DNA of 20,014 nucleotides from a virus. The position numbers were made by a program, and so were the translations under genes. Below the pieces are notes generated by a model that was not told where the DNA came from, did no database searches, and saw only the letters and a list, made by a program, of their open reading frames with translations. Shown here piece by piece: positions 1 through 5,733 of the stretch. The DNA is taken from positions 1-20,014 of IMG/VR virus record IMGVR_UViG_3300043410_001074, one strand, 5' to 3'. The first letter of the stretch is position 1; each line of letters begins with the position of its first letter.

Positions 1-603
1 AAAGAGGATCTTAGACTTAGGTAGTTTAGGGGTATTCTTAAAATCCTTACCTTCCACACTACGTCCCACAAATCCAACATAGGTGCTACCGTCTGGTGTC
101 TGCTGAGGAATGGTAACCATATCCTGTTTCTCACTGTACCCCAGAGAAAACTTCCTCATTGAATCCTTGGTGATTCTGCGTCCCTCAAAATATCGAATTG
201 CTCTTGGTGATTCTAGAGCCTGAGTATTGAGACGCTTAATCATAATCTCGTCAAAGGGAACAAAGTCTGGCCTTACCTCAAGCATCTTATCAATGCTGTC
301 AGTAATGTCTACGTCTGTCTTGGCAGAGTCAATAAACCTTCCTGCCTCAAAGAATGTCTTGCCAGTTACATGCATGACGAACTCTGTAAGAGAACGAGAT
401 TCGTGACAGGAGAAGCAGAAGAATGTTCCACGATCCTTACTTACCTCGCCTGCTGGCGTGCGGTAGTTTGCGTGGTATGGACAGAAGATTAGATAGTCTG
501 AATCTACTTCTGATTCGATATTGATTCCAGACCCGTTGATGACTCGCCTGATCTGTTCTGCTGAGTATAAAGTGGTCTGTTCTTGTCTAAACCGTCGATA
601 CAT
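1..603 (-). CDS. DnaG-type DNA primase, N-terminal part (cut by the window edge)
   Basis: This would make RNA primers on the lagging strand and work with the helicase encoded at 3772-4983. The 201 codons visible run off the left edge without a stop. A CHC2-type zinc finger is clear: Cys41-x2-His44, then Cys63-x2-Cys66, in the motifs CPYH and CFSC. Further on, GFVGR followed by FKNTPKLPKSKILF (residues 177-201) fits the start of the DnaG catalytic core, which has a similar 'GR ... PKYLNSP ... LY' stretch. The Toprim domain should lie outside the window. I chose the ATG at 603 because AGAAGG lies about 8 bases before it and no other common start codon occurs before the zinc finger. The start overlaps the upstream gene by 100 bases, which is unusually long and suggests translational coupling. 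Family call is firm; the exact start is less so. Confidence 0.9.
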   Translation of the reverse strand, partial: MYRRFRQEQTTLYSAEQIRRVINGSGINIESEVDSDYLIFCPYHANYRTPAGEVSKDRGTFFCFSCHESRSLTEFVMHVTGKTFFEAGRFIDSAKTDVDITDSIDKMLEVRPDFVPFDEIMIKRLNTQALESPRAIRYFEGRRITKDSMRKFSLGYSEKQDMVTIPQQTPDGSTYVGFVGRSVEGKDFKNTPKLPKSKILF

Positions 604-839
604 GCGGCTGCCTTCTTTCCAATAAATGATCCGTATACGCTCAATATAAATTCGTAATAATTACCTGTATATGATAGCGACCAATCTGGCTCTATGTCAA
701 TACGAATGACGTATCCTTCGTCTCTCATAGAATCAGATAATAGTCTAATATATTCTTCTTTCATGCGTGGAATAAGGCGGTCATCATGAATCTGACCATC
801 TAAACTAAATCTCTTTATTCTTTTGTGCATGAAACTCAT
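504..839 (-). CDS. Conserved-looking phage protein of unknown function upstream of primase
   Basis: I do not recognise a named family. The 111-residue product is charged and soluble-looking, with no membrane segment or signal peptide. The N-terminal half (RIKRFSLDG, then DDRLIPRMKEEYIRLL) looks like a compact alpha/beta domain, ending around the strand-like EFILSVYGSFIGKK. The last 33 residues are polar and are encoded in DNA that also encodes the N-terminus of the primase in another frame, so this tail may be little constrained. The ATG at 839 lies 7 bases downstream of a TATAAT box with no Shine-Dalgarno sequence, which fits a leaderless start; a second in-frame ATG at 830 is possible. Position directly before the primase suggests a replication-associated role, but this is inference only. 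Confidence 0.75.
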   Translation of the reverse strand: MSFMHKRIKRFSLDGQIHDDRLIPRMKEEYIRLLSDSMRDEGYVIRIDIEPDWSLSYTGNYYEFILSVYGSFIGKKAAACIDGLDKNRPLYTQQNRSGESSTGLESISNQK

Positions 840-846
840 GTAACAA

Positions 847-852
847 ATTATA
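847..852 (-). promoter_or_regulatory. Putative -10 box for the primase operon
   Basis: TATAAT on the minus strand ends 7 bases before the ATG at 839, so a transcript starting at the usual distance would begin at or next to the start codon. No convincing -35 box lies 16 to 18 bases upstream; a TTGATA at 866-871 is too close (13 bases). It fills the short gap between the collagen-like fibre gene and the 111-residue gene. Confidence 0.5.
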
Positions 853-875
853 CAGGATTATCTTATATCAAAATG

Positions 876-1544
876 TTAGCCAATTTGATTGACTGTAATG
901 ATGGTAGATGGAATTACTGGACCACCCATTGAACCCGTATTGTGTTCAAGGACAATATTGTGATTATCTGTAGCCCAATAAATTTCTACAAAATCTTCTG
1001 CCTGTAATTCAATAAAGAAGTTCCATGCCGCAACAATATATGGACTGTTGGTATTTACGCTTACACGAGTATTGGTATCTGGAACTTGCTGACCATTCTT
1101 TACCAACCAGATTTCTGCGGTAGTTCCATTACCGCCACCGCCACGATTATGCAACTGGAATGAGAAGGCAAAGTTATACTTTCCAGCATTATCAGCCTTT
1201 AGTTGAGTGTTATTTACAACAGAAAATCCGCTAGTAATATCTTGTTCTCTGACTAAAACTGGCTGACCAACAGATACTGTGGTTACTACCTGATCCTGAA
1301 TGTCATACCAAGATCCGTATGCGCCGAATCCTCCTGCTGGACCCGTATTTCCCTGGATGCCCTGAATTCCTTGAATACCCTGCTCACCCTGAATTCCCTG
1401 CTCTCCTTGAATTCCCTGCTCACCAATATTTCCCTGAATACCCTGAATTCCTGGAACTCCTTGAAGTCCTTGTGGTCCAGGTGGGCCTGCTGGTCCTGGA
1501 ATTCCAGTATCCCCAGTCTCAACTGGATTATAAAATCTAGCCAT
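876..1544 (-). CDS. Collagen-like tail fibre / adhesin with C-terminal trimeric jelly-roll domain
   Basis: Predicted virion fibre that probably contacts the host surface. Residues 11-73 are 21 uninterrupted Gly-X-Y triplets rich in GIQ and GEQ, the signature of a collagen triple helix, which implies a homotrimer. Residues 77-222 form a beta-rich domain with GKYNFAFSFQLHN, then AEIWLVKNGQQVPDTNT, and a hydrophobic end TIITVNQI. This matches the C1q/TNF-like head found at the tips of many phage and cyanophage fibres, where it both trimerises and binds ligand. The gene overlaps the upstream 97-residue gene by 8 bases and has only a weak AGG upstream of its ATG, so translation is probably coupled. 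It is the last member of the adhesin block. Glu and Gln, not hydroxyproline sites, dominate the Y positions, as is usual in bacterial and phage collagens. Confidence 0.9.
   Translation of the reverse strand: MARFYNPVETGDTGIPGPAGPPGPQGLQGVPGIQGIQGNIGEQGIQGEQGIQGEQGIQGIQGIQGNTGPAGGFGAYGSWYDIQDQVVTTVSVGQPVLVREQDITSGFSVVNNTQLKADNAGKYNFAFSFQLHNRGGGGNGTTAEIWLVKNGQQVPDTNTRVSVNTNSPYIVAAWNFFIELQAEDFVEIYWATDNHNIVLEHNTGSMGGPVIPSTIITVNQIG
1326..1514 (-). repeat. Gly-X-Y coding repeat (collagen stalk)
   Basis: A 9-base and 18-base periodicity encodes GIQGEQ and GIQGIQ units. Such repeats change length easily by recombination or slippage, which would change the length of the stalk. Confidence 0.9.
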
Positions 1545-1830
1545 TGTGTGAAACCTGTTCTAAGCCAAGTTCAATTACTGCAACTTCTGAATCATTTTCT
1601 GAAGTAACTGCATAGAGAACTTCTCCAGCACGCAATTCTACTGACCAAGCAGCGTGGGGGATAAGTCGATATCCATAATCGCCAATGGAAACCCCTTCAC
1701 CACCAATATAAACATAGGCGGTATCTGAGATATTCTGAATTGTAATATCTCTTCCTGTGTGATTTCCAGTCGCAGAAACTGCGACGGCATTTGTATCATT
1801 TAGCACAACGTGCTTGTGTGTGACTGCCAT
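1537..1830 (-). CDS. Small beta-rich phage structural protein, probably virion-associated
   Basis: The 97-residue product has no cysteine or membrane segment and reads as alternating beta strands: ITIQNISDTAYVYIGG, then a turn, then WSVELRAGEVLYAVTS, then a hydrophobic strand VAVIEL. Small proteins with this pattern are often encoded beside phage fibre or head-decoration genes, but I cannot assign a named family. It has the strongest ribosome binding site in the window (GGGGAGGAAG, 1833-1842) and its own extended -10 box, which suggests high expression, as expected for a protein present in many copies per virion. It could be a decoration or head-fibre protein, or a collar between fibre parts. 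It overlaps the collagen-like gene downstream by 8 bases. Confidence 0.75.
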   Translation of the reverse strand: MAVTHKHVVLNDTNAVAVSATGNHTGRDITIQNISDTAYVYIGGEGVSIGDYGYRLIPHAAWSVELRAGEVLYAVTSENDSEVAVIELGLEQVSHNG

Positions 1831-1832
1831 AA

Positions 1833-1842
1833 CTTCCTCCCC
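1833..1842 (-). promoter_or_regulatory. Strong Shine-Dalgarno site for the 97-residue protein
   Basis: GGGGAGGAAG is placed 2 bases before the ATG at 1830, with its GGAGG core 5 bases before it. It stands out because most adhesin-block neighbours have weak or no Shine-Dalgarno sequence. Confidence 0.75.
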
Positions 1843-1866
1843 GTTAAACGCTTTTGCGTCTTAACG
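1842..1866 (-). promoter_or_regulatory. Inverted repeat at the 5' end of the 97-residue gene transcript
   Basis: On the minus strand CGTTAAGACGC, a loop AAAA, then GCGTTTAACG; ten pairs with one bulged base (position 1860). It lies between the -10 box (1869-1874) and the ribosome binding site. As RNA it could be a stem-loop at the very 5' end that protects the message; as DNA it could be an operator. There is no U-rich tail, so it is not a normal intrinsic terminator. Confidence 0.6.
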
Positions 1867-1868
1867 TT

Positions 1869-1877
1869 AGTATACCA
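1869..1877 (-). promoter_or_regulatory. Putative extended -10 promoter for the 97-residue and collagen-like genes
   Basis: TGGTATACT on the minus strand fits an extended -10 element (TGN followed by a TATAAT-like box) and lies immediately after the stop codon of the lectin gene. No good -35 box is visible. It would drive the 97-residue gene and the collagen-like fibre. Confidence 0.5.
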
Positions 1878-2477
1878 CTAAAAACCGTCTACAGCATTAC
1901 TTGCGTTGTAGGAACAGTTTACTATTGGGAATGGATACCAACCTTGTTCTTCAAAATTATATTCCATATTAAATGTTTCTGCTCCATTGGATTCACCAAA
2001 CATTGCTCTAATTGGATACCAAAGGTTGTAGTTGAGTGCAAATACATCAGTGGACTCTATGGTCGTAGTTCCATGAAGTCCACCATTATTGATATCAACA
2101 TTAGAGATTGATGAACCAGTCAGCGCATCTGTACCAATCCAGAAATATGAAGAGTCGTCGCTAGTTGTTCTAAACTTAGTTCTTCCGTTTCCTGGAGGAG
2201 AAAAGTATCCTGTCCACATTAAACTAAAATCGTCTTCAGAGTTTGTGCTGAATGCAAAATCAGTATCTTGTCCAGCAGATGCTGGGCTTGCTGCAAGTAA
2301 TCCAGCAATGTCATCAGCAAAATAATAATTATACTTTCTTCTCCAAAGACCACTTACTGGACTTCCTGGAATGGATGAGAATGATATTCCTGAACCTGGG
2401 TCTACTCCTGCTCCCCAGCCTCCACCGCCAGAATTAGTGTATATGGATGTTCCGATAATAGACTGAATCATTGTCAT
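1878..2477 (-). CDS. Putative GLEYA/PA14-like carbohydrate-binding adhesin
   Basis: Likely a receptor-binding virion protein that recognises sugars on the host. After a glycine-rich start (residues 17-24), residues about 45-175 follow the pattern of the GLEYA/PA14 lectin fold: FSLMWTGYFSPPGNGRTKF (84-102), the paired acidic residues Asp107-Asp108, YFWIG (111-115), and Tyr154-Pro-Ile-Arg157. In GLEYA domains of fungal adhesins the corresponding parts are 'GYF ... G.Y.F', a DD that binds calcium, 'W.G' and 'YPIR'. The start at 2477 is 2 bases after the stop of the upstream fibre gene and has no good Shine-Dalgarno sequence, so it is probably translated by coupling; the ATG at 2471 is an alternative. 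Assignment is by motif reading and not by a profile search. Confidence 0.7.
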   Translation of the reverse strand: MTMIQSIIGTSIYTNSGGGGWGAGVDPGSGISFSSIPGSPVSGLWRRKYNYYFADDIAGLLAASPASAGQDTDFAFSTNSEDDFSLMWTGYFSPPGNGRTKFRTTSDDSSYFWIGTDALTGSSISNVDINNGGLHGTTTIESTDVFALNYNLWYPIRAMFGESNGAETFNMEYNFEEQGWYPFPIVNCSYNASNAVDGF

Positions 2478-2479
2478 GA

Positions 2480-3751
2480 TTAGTCAATCGCCAATCCTGC
2501 ACCGCTAAGCATCCACTTGTTTGGACCAATCTTTAGCAAGGTAGCCATGGAGTTATTTGGAATGTAGAACCACTCTGAAGTCTGGTCATATCCAGCACCC
2601 CATACCTCTGTAAATCCGCTATCGGTGGGACGAATGTATGTCCAACTATTTCCACTTACTACAGTAATTGCTGATCCAATTGGGAAGTTTACCTGAGCAT
2701 CTGTTGGAACGTATACTGTATATCCATCTCCATCATTCTTGTAAACATGCTTACCAATATCAGTTAACTGTAGTGTGTAGTCATTATAATCGCCTTGGTA
2801 ATTCTGGGGAATGAATCCACTTGCTGTATCCTGAACAGATCCATCACCAAATACGATACCGCTTGGGTTTCCAGACTTGTTCAACTTAGTTCTGAGCATT
2901 TCCCATGAACCACCGTTTTCTTCACCCCAGTTAGTGAATTCTACCTTGTAGTATTCCTTAGCAGCAACATCAAGCATGATGTACTGCTTCTCTGTAATAT
3001 AGTTTCCAAGTCCTCCAGTTACTGGGAAGAGTGGATGATACTCTCTTGTCTCAAAGTTTTCAATATTCTCCCAGCCCTCAACATTCCAAAGGACACCTGC
3101 TGGGCTAGAATTTGGATTCCACTCAGTCTCTGTCAACTGATTGTAAATTCCACCAGCAGATTCTCTCTTGAGATGAACAAACTCAGATACATTACATGCT
3201 GCATCTTCCCAACCACTTGAGTAATAATCAATTTCCTGTGGAATAAAGATCTGCTGGCGAGTATATGAGAAGCCACCAAACTTGTCTACAGAATTATTGT
3301 TGGCTCCGCCGCCACCCTGTGCTGCCTGCTGCCAAAAATGGAACTGAACCTTATAATACTTATTATTAATCATGTCGTGCATGACTAACTTGCTAAGACC
3401 TGTATCAATAATGTTTGTACCAACTTGGTTTTGCAATGCGCTTCTGAAAGAAGTGTAAGATCTATCTGCAACCTGATCAAGATTGTCCCAACCCTCTGAG
3501 TTCCACTCTGTACCCGCTGGACTTGTATTGCTGCTATATGTTGTTTCTTCTGCAATATTAATAAGTCCACCACTATTAAGTCTAGTAATCTTAAGACCTG
3601 TGTCGATCTCGTCAATAAGTTCTACGCCTGATGGCTTGCGGAAAGTAACTGGCTTGCCAATTAGATGCTTATTGGTTCCAACAATATAGGTTGCTGGATA
3701 TGTTCCAGTTGGTTCTGGAATCTCGCGGGGGGCTGGTGTAATAATAGTCAT
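2480..3751 (-). CDS. Tail fibre / receptor-binding protein with an internal duplication
   Basis: The 423-residue product has three parts. Residues 1-58 are a short N-terminal section. Residues about 60-165 and 199-292 are two copies of one domain: both begin with GG, continue with an SPAG-x-x-WN-x-EGW motif (77-88 and 216-227), and later have YYKV followed by a short hydrophobic strand (132-137 and 267-272). Residues about 299-311 (GIVFGDGSVQDTA) match a linker common before phage fibre tips, and 315-423 resemble a fibre C-terminal domain known from cyanophages: YTLQLTDIGKHVY, then FPIGSAITVV, then ATLLKIGPNKWMLSG. The ATG lies 6 bases after TGATATAAT with no Shine-Dalgarno sequence, so the start may be leaderless. 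It begins the adhesin block immediately after the helicase in the genome's minus-strand order. Confidence 0.8.
   Translation of the reverse strand: MTIITPAPREIPEPTGTYPATYIVGTNKHLIGKPVTFRKPSGVELIDEIDTGLKITRLNSGGLINIAEETTYSSNTSPAGTEWNSEGWDNLDQVADRSYTSFRSALQNQVGTNIIDTGLSKLVMHDMINNKYYKVQFHFWQQAAQGGGGANNNSVDKFGGFSYTRQQIFIPQEIDYYSSGWEDAACNVSEFVHLKRESAGGIYNQLTETEWNPNSSPAGVLWNVEGWENIENFETREYHPLFPVTGGLGNYITEKQYIMLDVAAKEYYKVEFTNWGEENGGSWEMLRTKLNKSGNPSGIVFGDGSVQDTASGFIPQNYQGDYNDYTLQLTDIGKHVYKNDGDGYTVYVPTDAQVNFPIGSAITVVSGNSWTYIRPTDSGFTEVWGAGYDQTSEWFYIPNNSMATLLKIGPNKWMLSGAGLAID
2876..3574 (-). repeat. Duplicated domain inside the 423-residue fibre
   Basis: Copy 1 is at about 3257-3574 and copy 2 at about 2876-3157. 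They share the SPAG-x-x-WN-x-EGW core and the YYKV strand but have diverged along most of their length, so this is an old protein-level duplication and not a recent DNA repeat. Confidence 0.7.
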
Positions 3752-3757
3752 GAAATC

Positions 3758-3766
3758 ATTATATCA
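3758..3766 (-). promoter_or_regulatory. Putative extended -10 promoter, leaderless type, for the 423-residue fibre
   Basis: TGATATAAT on the minus strand ends 6 bases before the ATG at 3751. It sits in the 20-base gap after the helicase stop codon. No recognisable -35 box is seen, which is tolerated by extended -10 promoters. Confidence 0.6.
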
Positions 3767-3771
3767 TTTTT

Positions 3772-4983
3772 TTACTCAAAGTCCTTGTAAACAAAGCGAC
3801 CTGAGTCAAAGTCAACCTGAACGACGAACTCTCCAAGGAAGCCGTTACGGTTCTTTCTGAATACCGCCTCAAGAACATCGCTGTTAGCGGCACGACCAAG
3901 TGCTAGAAGCCAGTCAGCATCATAGGCAATCTGTCGTGACCATGAAGTCTGACCAAGCGTGGGAACGCTGTTCATATCAGTAACGTCATCGGGGGTTGCA
4001 GATGAGATAGCCACAATAGGCATTTCCTCGCTGATAGCAAGCAACTTTAGTTCACGACTGAGGTTCTTCATCTTGACGACCTCATTATCAGTTCTCTGGT
4101 TGGCAGACATTAGGTTTAGGTAATCTACGAATACAATGTCTGGCTTGTACTGATCAATCTTTCCACGCAGAACGGATGGGGTTACCTCACCAATACCTTC
4201 GTTGGAAATGATATGAATGCTTGGCTTACCATCAAATGTCTTATGCATCCACTTCTTGAACATATCAATCTCTACGTCACCACGAGACAACTTGCGATGA
4301 CTCCACATACCCTGACCAATGATTGTGTAGACACGGTTTCTTACTTCTGCCTCCGTCATTTCCAGCGATACGATAAGAGGGCTCTTGCCATTACGCCAAG
4401 CCTGTACAGCAAGGTACAGAGCCATCCATGACTTTCCAATGGCTGGGTAGGCAAGAAGAACACCAAACTGTCCTGGGGTAATTCCTGCTGGAAGATAGTT
4501 GTCAAACCCTGCTAGACCAGTGTAGATACCATGAGTACCACTTTCCTGTAGACGCTTGATATTCTCAAAGTAAGCAACAGCATCATCCACATCTGAAACA
4601 TCTAGATCTCGTACTGTGGAGGTAATGCGCTTAAGGTTTGCTGTCTCTCCAATGAGACGATCAAGAGCCTCATTAGCCTTGCCGTCCTGAACATCTGTTG
4701 CAGCAGCACGCAACATTACCTTGACATTATCATTAAGATACTCTGTGCGTAGTTCATCAAGATGGTGCTTCGTAGCACCAGTATCAGCAGTATAGTCAAA
4801 GTCACGAAACTTCTGCTTGACAACATCCACTGGAGGCGTTGTCTGATTCTGCTCATAGTAATTGCGAATAAAGTCCCACACATCATTGTGCGTTCTAAGA
4901 AGTGTGTCTACATTTGCCTGTAGCAAAACATGCGTCTGCTTATCATTTAGGACCGCAGATAGGGTCTTTGCCTCAAGATTCAT
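3772..4983 (-). CDS. DnaB-type replicative DNA helicase
   Basis: Hexameric helicase that unwinds the fork during phage replication, presumably with the primase at 1-603. Residues 1-115 form a DnaB-like N-terminal helical domain. The RecA-like motor has Walker A A178-YPAI-GKS185, Walker B IVFVDYLNLM (283-292, Asp287), a typical DnaB SLEMT (206-210), and a late RKNRNG (376-381) like the arginine-finger and DNA-binding end of the family. QIAYDADWLLAL (351-362) is the equivalent of DnaB 'IEQDADVV'. One oddity: the motif-3 stretch, usually 'LSQLNR', reads ISSATP here, so the conserved glutamine is serine. The length of 403 is a little short for DnaB (about 450) but usual for phages. The ribosome binding site is AAAGGAG, and the gene overlaps the 103-residue gene upstream by 11 bases. 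Confidence 0.93.
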   Translation of the reverse strand: MNLEAKTLSAVLNDKQTHVLLQANVDTLLRTHNDVWDFIRNYYEQNQTTPPVDVVKQKFRDFDYTADTGATKHHLDELRTEYLNDNVKVMLRAAATDVQDGKANEALDRLIGETANLKRITSTVRDLDVSDVDDAVAYFENIKRLQESGTHGIYTGLAGFDNYLPAGITPGQFGVLLAYPAIGKSWMALYLAVQAWRNGKSPLIVSLEMTEAEVRNRVYTIIGQGMWSHRKLSRGDVEIDMFKKWMHKTFDGKPSIHIISNEGIGEVTPSVLRGKIDQYKPDIVFVDYLNLMSANQRTDNEVVKMKNLSRELKLLAISEEMPIVAISSATPDDVTDMNSVPTLGQTSWSRQIAYDADWLLALGRAANSDVLEAVFRKNRNGFLGEFVVQVDFDSGRFVYKDFE

Positions 4984-5284
4984 TTAGCCACTCCTTTGCC
5001 TTCTGGCGCATCTCTGCACGGAACTCTTCATCGGCTTTCTTTGCCTGCATAGATGATAGCAGGCGATCAACATTCTGACAATAACCCTTCCACGTTGGAC
5101 GAGGGTTAATTGTAAAGTAGTAATCCATTGCACTAGTTAGTTCTGGATCATCATAGGATTCAAGAAGATCGTCTGCTGCCCACTGCTCCTTATGCTTGTT
5201 AAGGGTTTGCAATGGGATGCCATTATCCTTGCACTTCTTCTCAAACTTACCAATAAGTGCGAATCTAAACTTACGATCTGACAT
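4973..5284 (-). CDS. Small protein coupled to the helicase; helicase loader candidate
   Basis: No recognised family. The 103 residues are mostly helical and charged, with KFRFALIGKFEKKCKD at the start, an aromatic central part (MDYYFTINPRPTWKGYCQNVDRL cut here as MDYYFTINPRPTWKGY), and a strongly charged C-terminal helix (KKADEEFRAEMRQKAKEW). No Walker motif and no zinc ligands in a recognisable spacing. The gene overlaps the helicase start by 11 bases and its own ribosome binding site (AAGGA) runs into the stop codon of the gene before it, so it is tightly coupled on both sides. Phages that encode DnaB-type helicases often carry a small loader or adaptor gene immediately upstream, which makes this a plausible loader; that is inference from position. 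Confidence 0.8.
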   Translation of the reverse strand: MSDRKFRFALIGKFEKKCKDNGIPLQTLNKHKEQWAADDLLESYDDPELTSAMDYYFTINPRPTWKGYCQNVDRLLSSMQAKKADEEFRAEMRQKAKEWLNES

Positions 5285-5292
5285 GATAATCC

Positions 5293-5478
5293 TTATACAT
5301 AAATAGTGATATAGAAGATCTTCTCATCTTCAAGGTAATTAACTGATGATGCTGACCACCAATTAATCTTGTTCTTCTTTAGCAACTTTGCCATGTTCTT
5401 GAGTGTCTTTGTGGGTGTCTCTCCATATGCCACAAATACACGGCATTCCTCATTTACTGCTTCATATGCTGTGCTCAT
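5293..5478 (-). CDS. Small protein of unknown function (61 residues)
   Basis: Not recognised. The sequence alternates strand-like and helical parts: CRVFVAYGETPTKTLKNMAKLLKKN, read in two pieces as a strand CRVFVAYG and a basic helix TKTLKNMAKLLKKN, followed by WWSASSVNYL and a final strand KIFYITIYV. This beta-alpha-beta-beta order is compatible with a small ferredoxin-like or double-stranded-RNA-binding-like fold, but there are no diagnostic residues. The ATG shares bases with the stop of the gene before it (ATGA) and a GAGAGGA site lies 7 bases upstream, which supports a genuine coupled gene. It belongs to the operon that leads to the helicase. Confidence 0.65.
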   Translation of the reverse strand: MSTAYEAVNEECRVFVAYGETPTKTLKNMAKLLKKNKINWWSASSVNYLEDEKIFYITIYV

Positions 5479-5672
5479 GCCAGTTCCTCTCTAGCCTCAT
5501 TCAACTTCTCAATAAGTTGATTCTCTACAAAATGATACACACGATCAGAGGCTTCCTTAGCACTCTCATCCTCATGCTTATAATCTGTTACCGAACAGTC
5601 AATACGAATATTCTGGAAGTTACCAGTATTAAGCGTATATCCCAACGTCCATGAAATTTTAGTAGGCTCCAT
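5475..5672 (-). CDS. Small conserved-looking phage protein of unknown function (65 residues)
   Basis: First gene of the small-gene and helicase operon. The N-terminal part GYTLNTGNFQNIRID (11-25) reads as two strands joined by a turn, then an acidic loop, then a long helix RVYHFVENQLIEKLNEAREE. The 'GYTxNxGNF/YxxxRID' pattern is one I associate with small proteins of unknown function in the replication regions of several phages, but I cannot name a family with certainty. The start has a good AAAGGA site 8 bases upstream and lies about 20 bases from the predicted transcription start, so it is translated in the usual way, unlike the leaderless genes in this window. Confidence 0.7.
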   Translation of the reverse strand: MEPTKISWTLGYTLNTGNFQNIRIDCSVTDYKHEDESAKEASDRVYHFVENQLIEKLNEAREELA

Positions 5673-5699
5673 TGGAGTCCTTTCTGTAGTCGTGGCACA

Positions 5700-5729
5700 A
5701 GCGTACCATTATCGGTACGGTCTTGTCAA
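5700..5729 (-). promoter_or_regulatory. Putative -35/-10 promoter of the small-gene and helicase operon
   Basis: On the minus strand a perfect TTGACA (5724-5729) is followed, after 18 bases, by an extended -10 TGG-TACGCT (box at 5700-5705). It precedes the 65-residue gene, and everything down to the helicase stop follows without a gap larger than 8 bases. It is the only promoter here with a consensus -35 box. Confidence 0.65.
5702..5719 (-). promoter_or_regulatory. Perfect palindrome overlapping the promoter; operator candidate
   Basis: CGTACC, six bases ATTATC, then GGTACG (as read on the plus strand): two perfect 6-base arms with a 6-base centre. It covers the -10 box and spacer, the ideal place for a dimeric repressor to block RNA polymerase. 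The helix-turn-helix protein encoded just upstream (5734-6270) is a candidate binder. Confidence 0.6.
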
Positions 5730-5733
5730 TACC

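Noticed and set aside
1326-1514. Possible CRISPR array or regulatory direct repeats
   Set aside because: Repeat units are 9 and 18 bases, contiguous, without spacers, and are fully explained by collagen triplets.
1286-1607. Open frames on both strands across the collagen-coding repeats
   Set aside because: Periodic DNA keeps several frames open. The Gly-X-Y frame has clear protein structure and continues into a recognisable head domain; the others are Leu/Phe- or Arg/Glu-rich low-complexity shadows.
1842-1866. Intrinsic terminator after the lectin gene
   Set aside because: The hairpin has no U-rich tail on either strand's relevant side and lies downstream of a promoter-like box and directly before a strong ribosome binding site, so a leader hairpin or operator fits better.
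876-3751. Diversity-generating retroelement acting on the fibre genes
   Set aside because: Such systems need a reverse transcriptase and a template repeat close by. I saw neither an RT-like gene nor a near-repeat with A-specific changes in the window.
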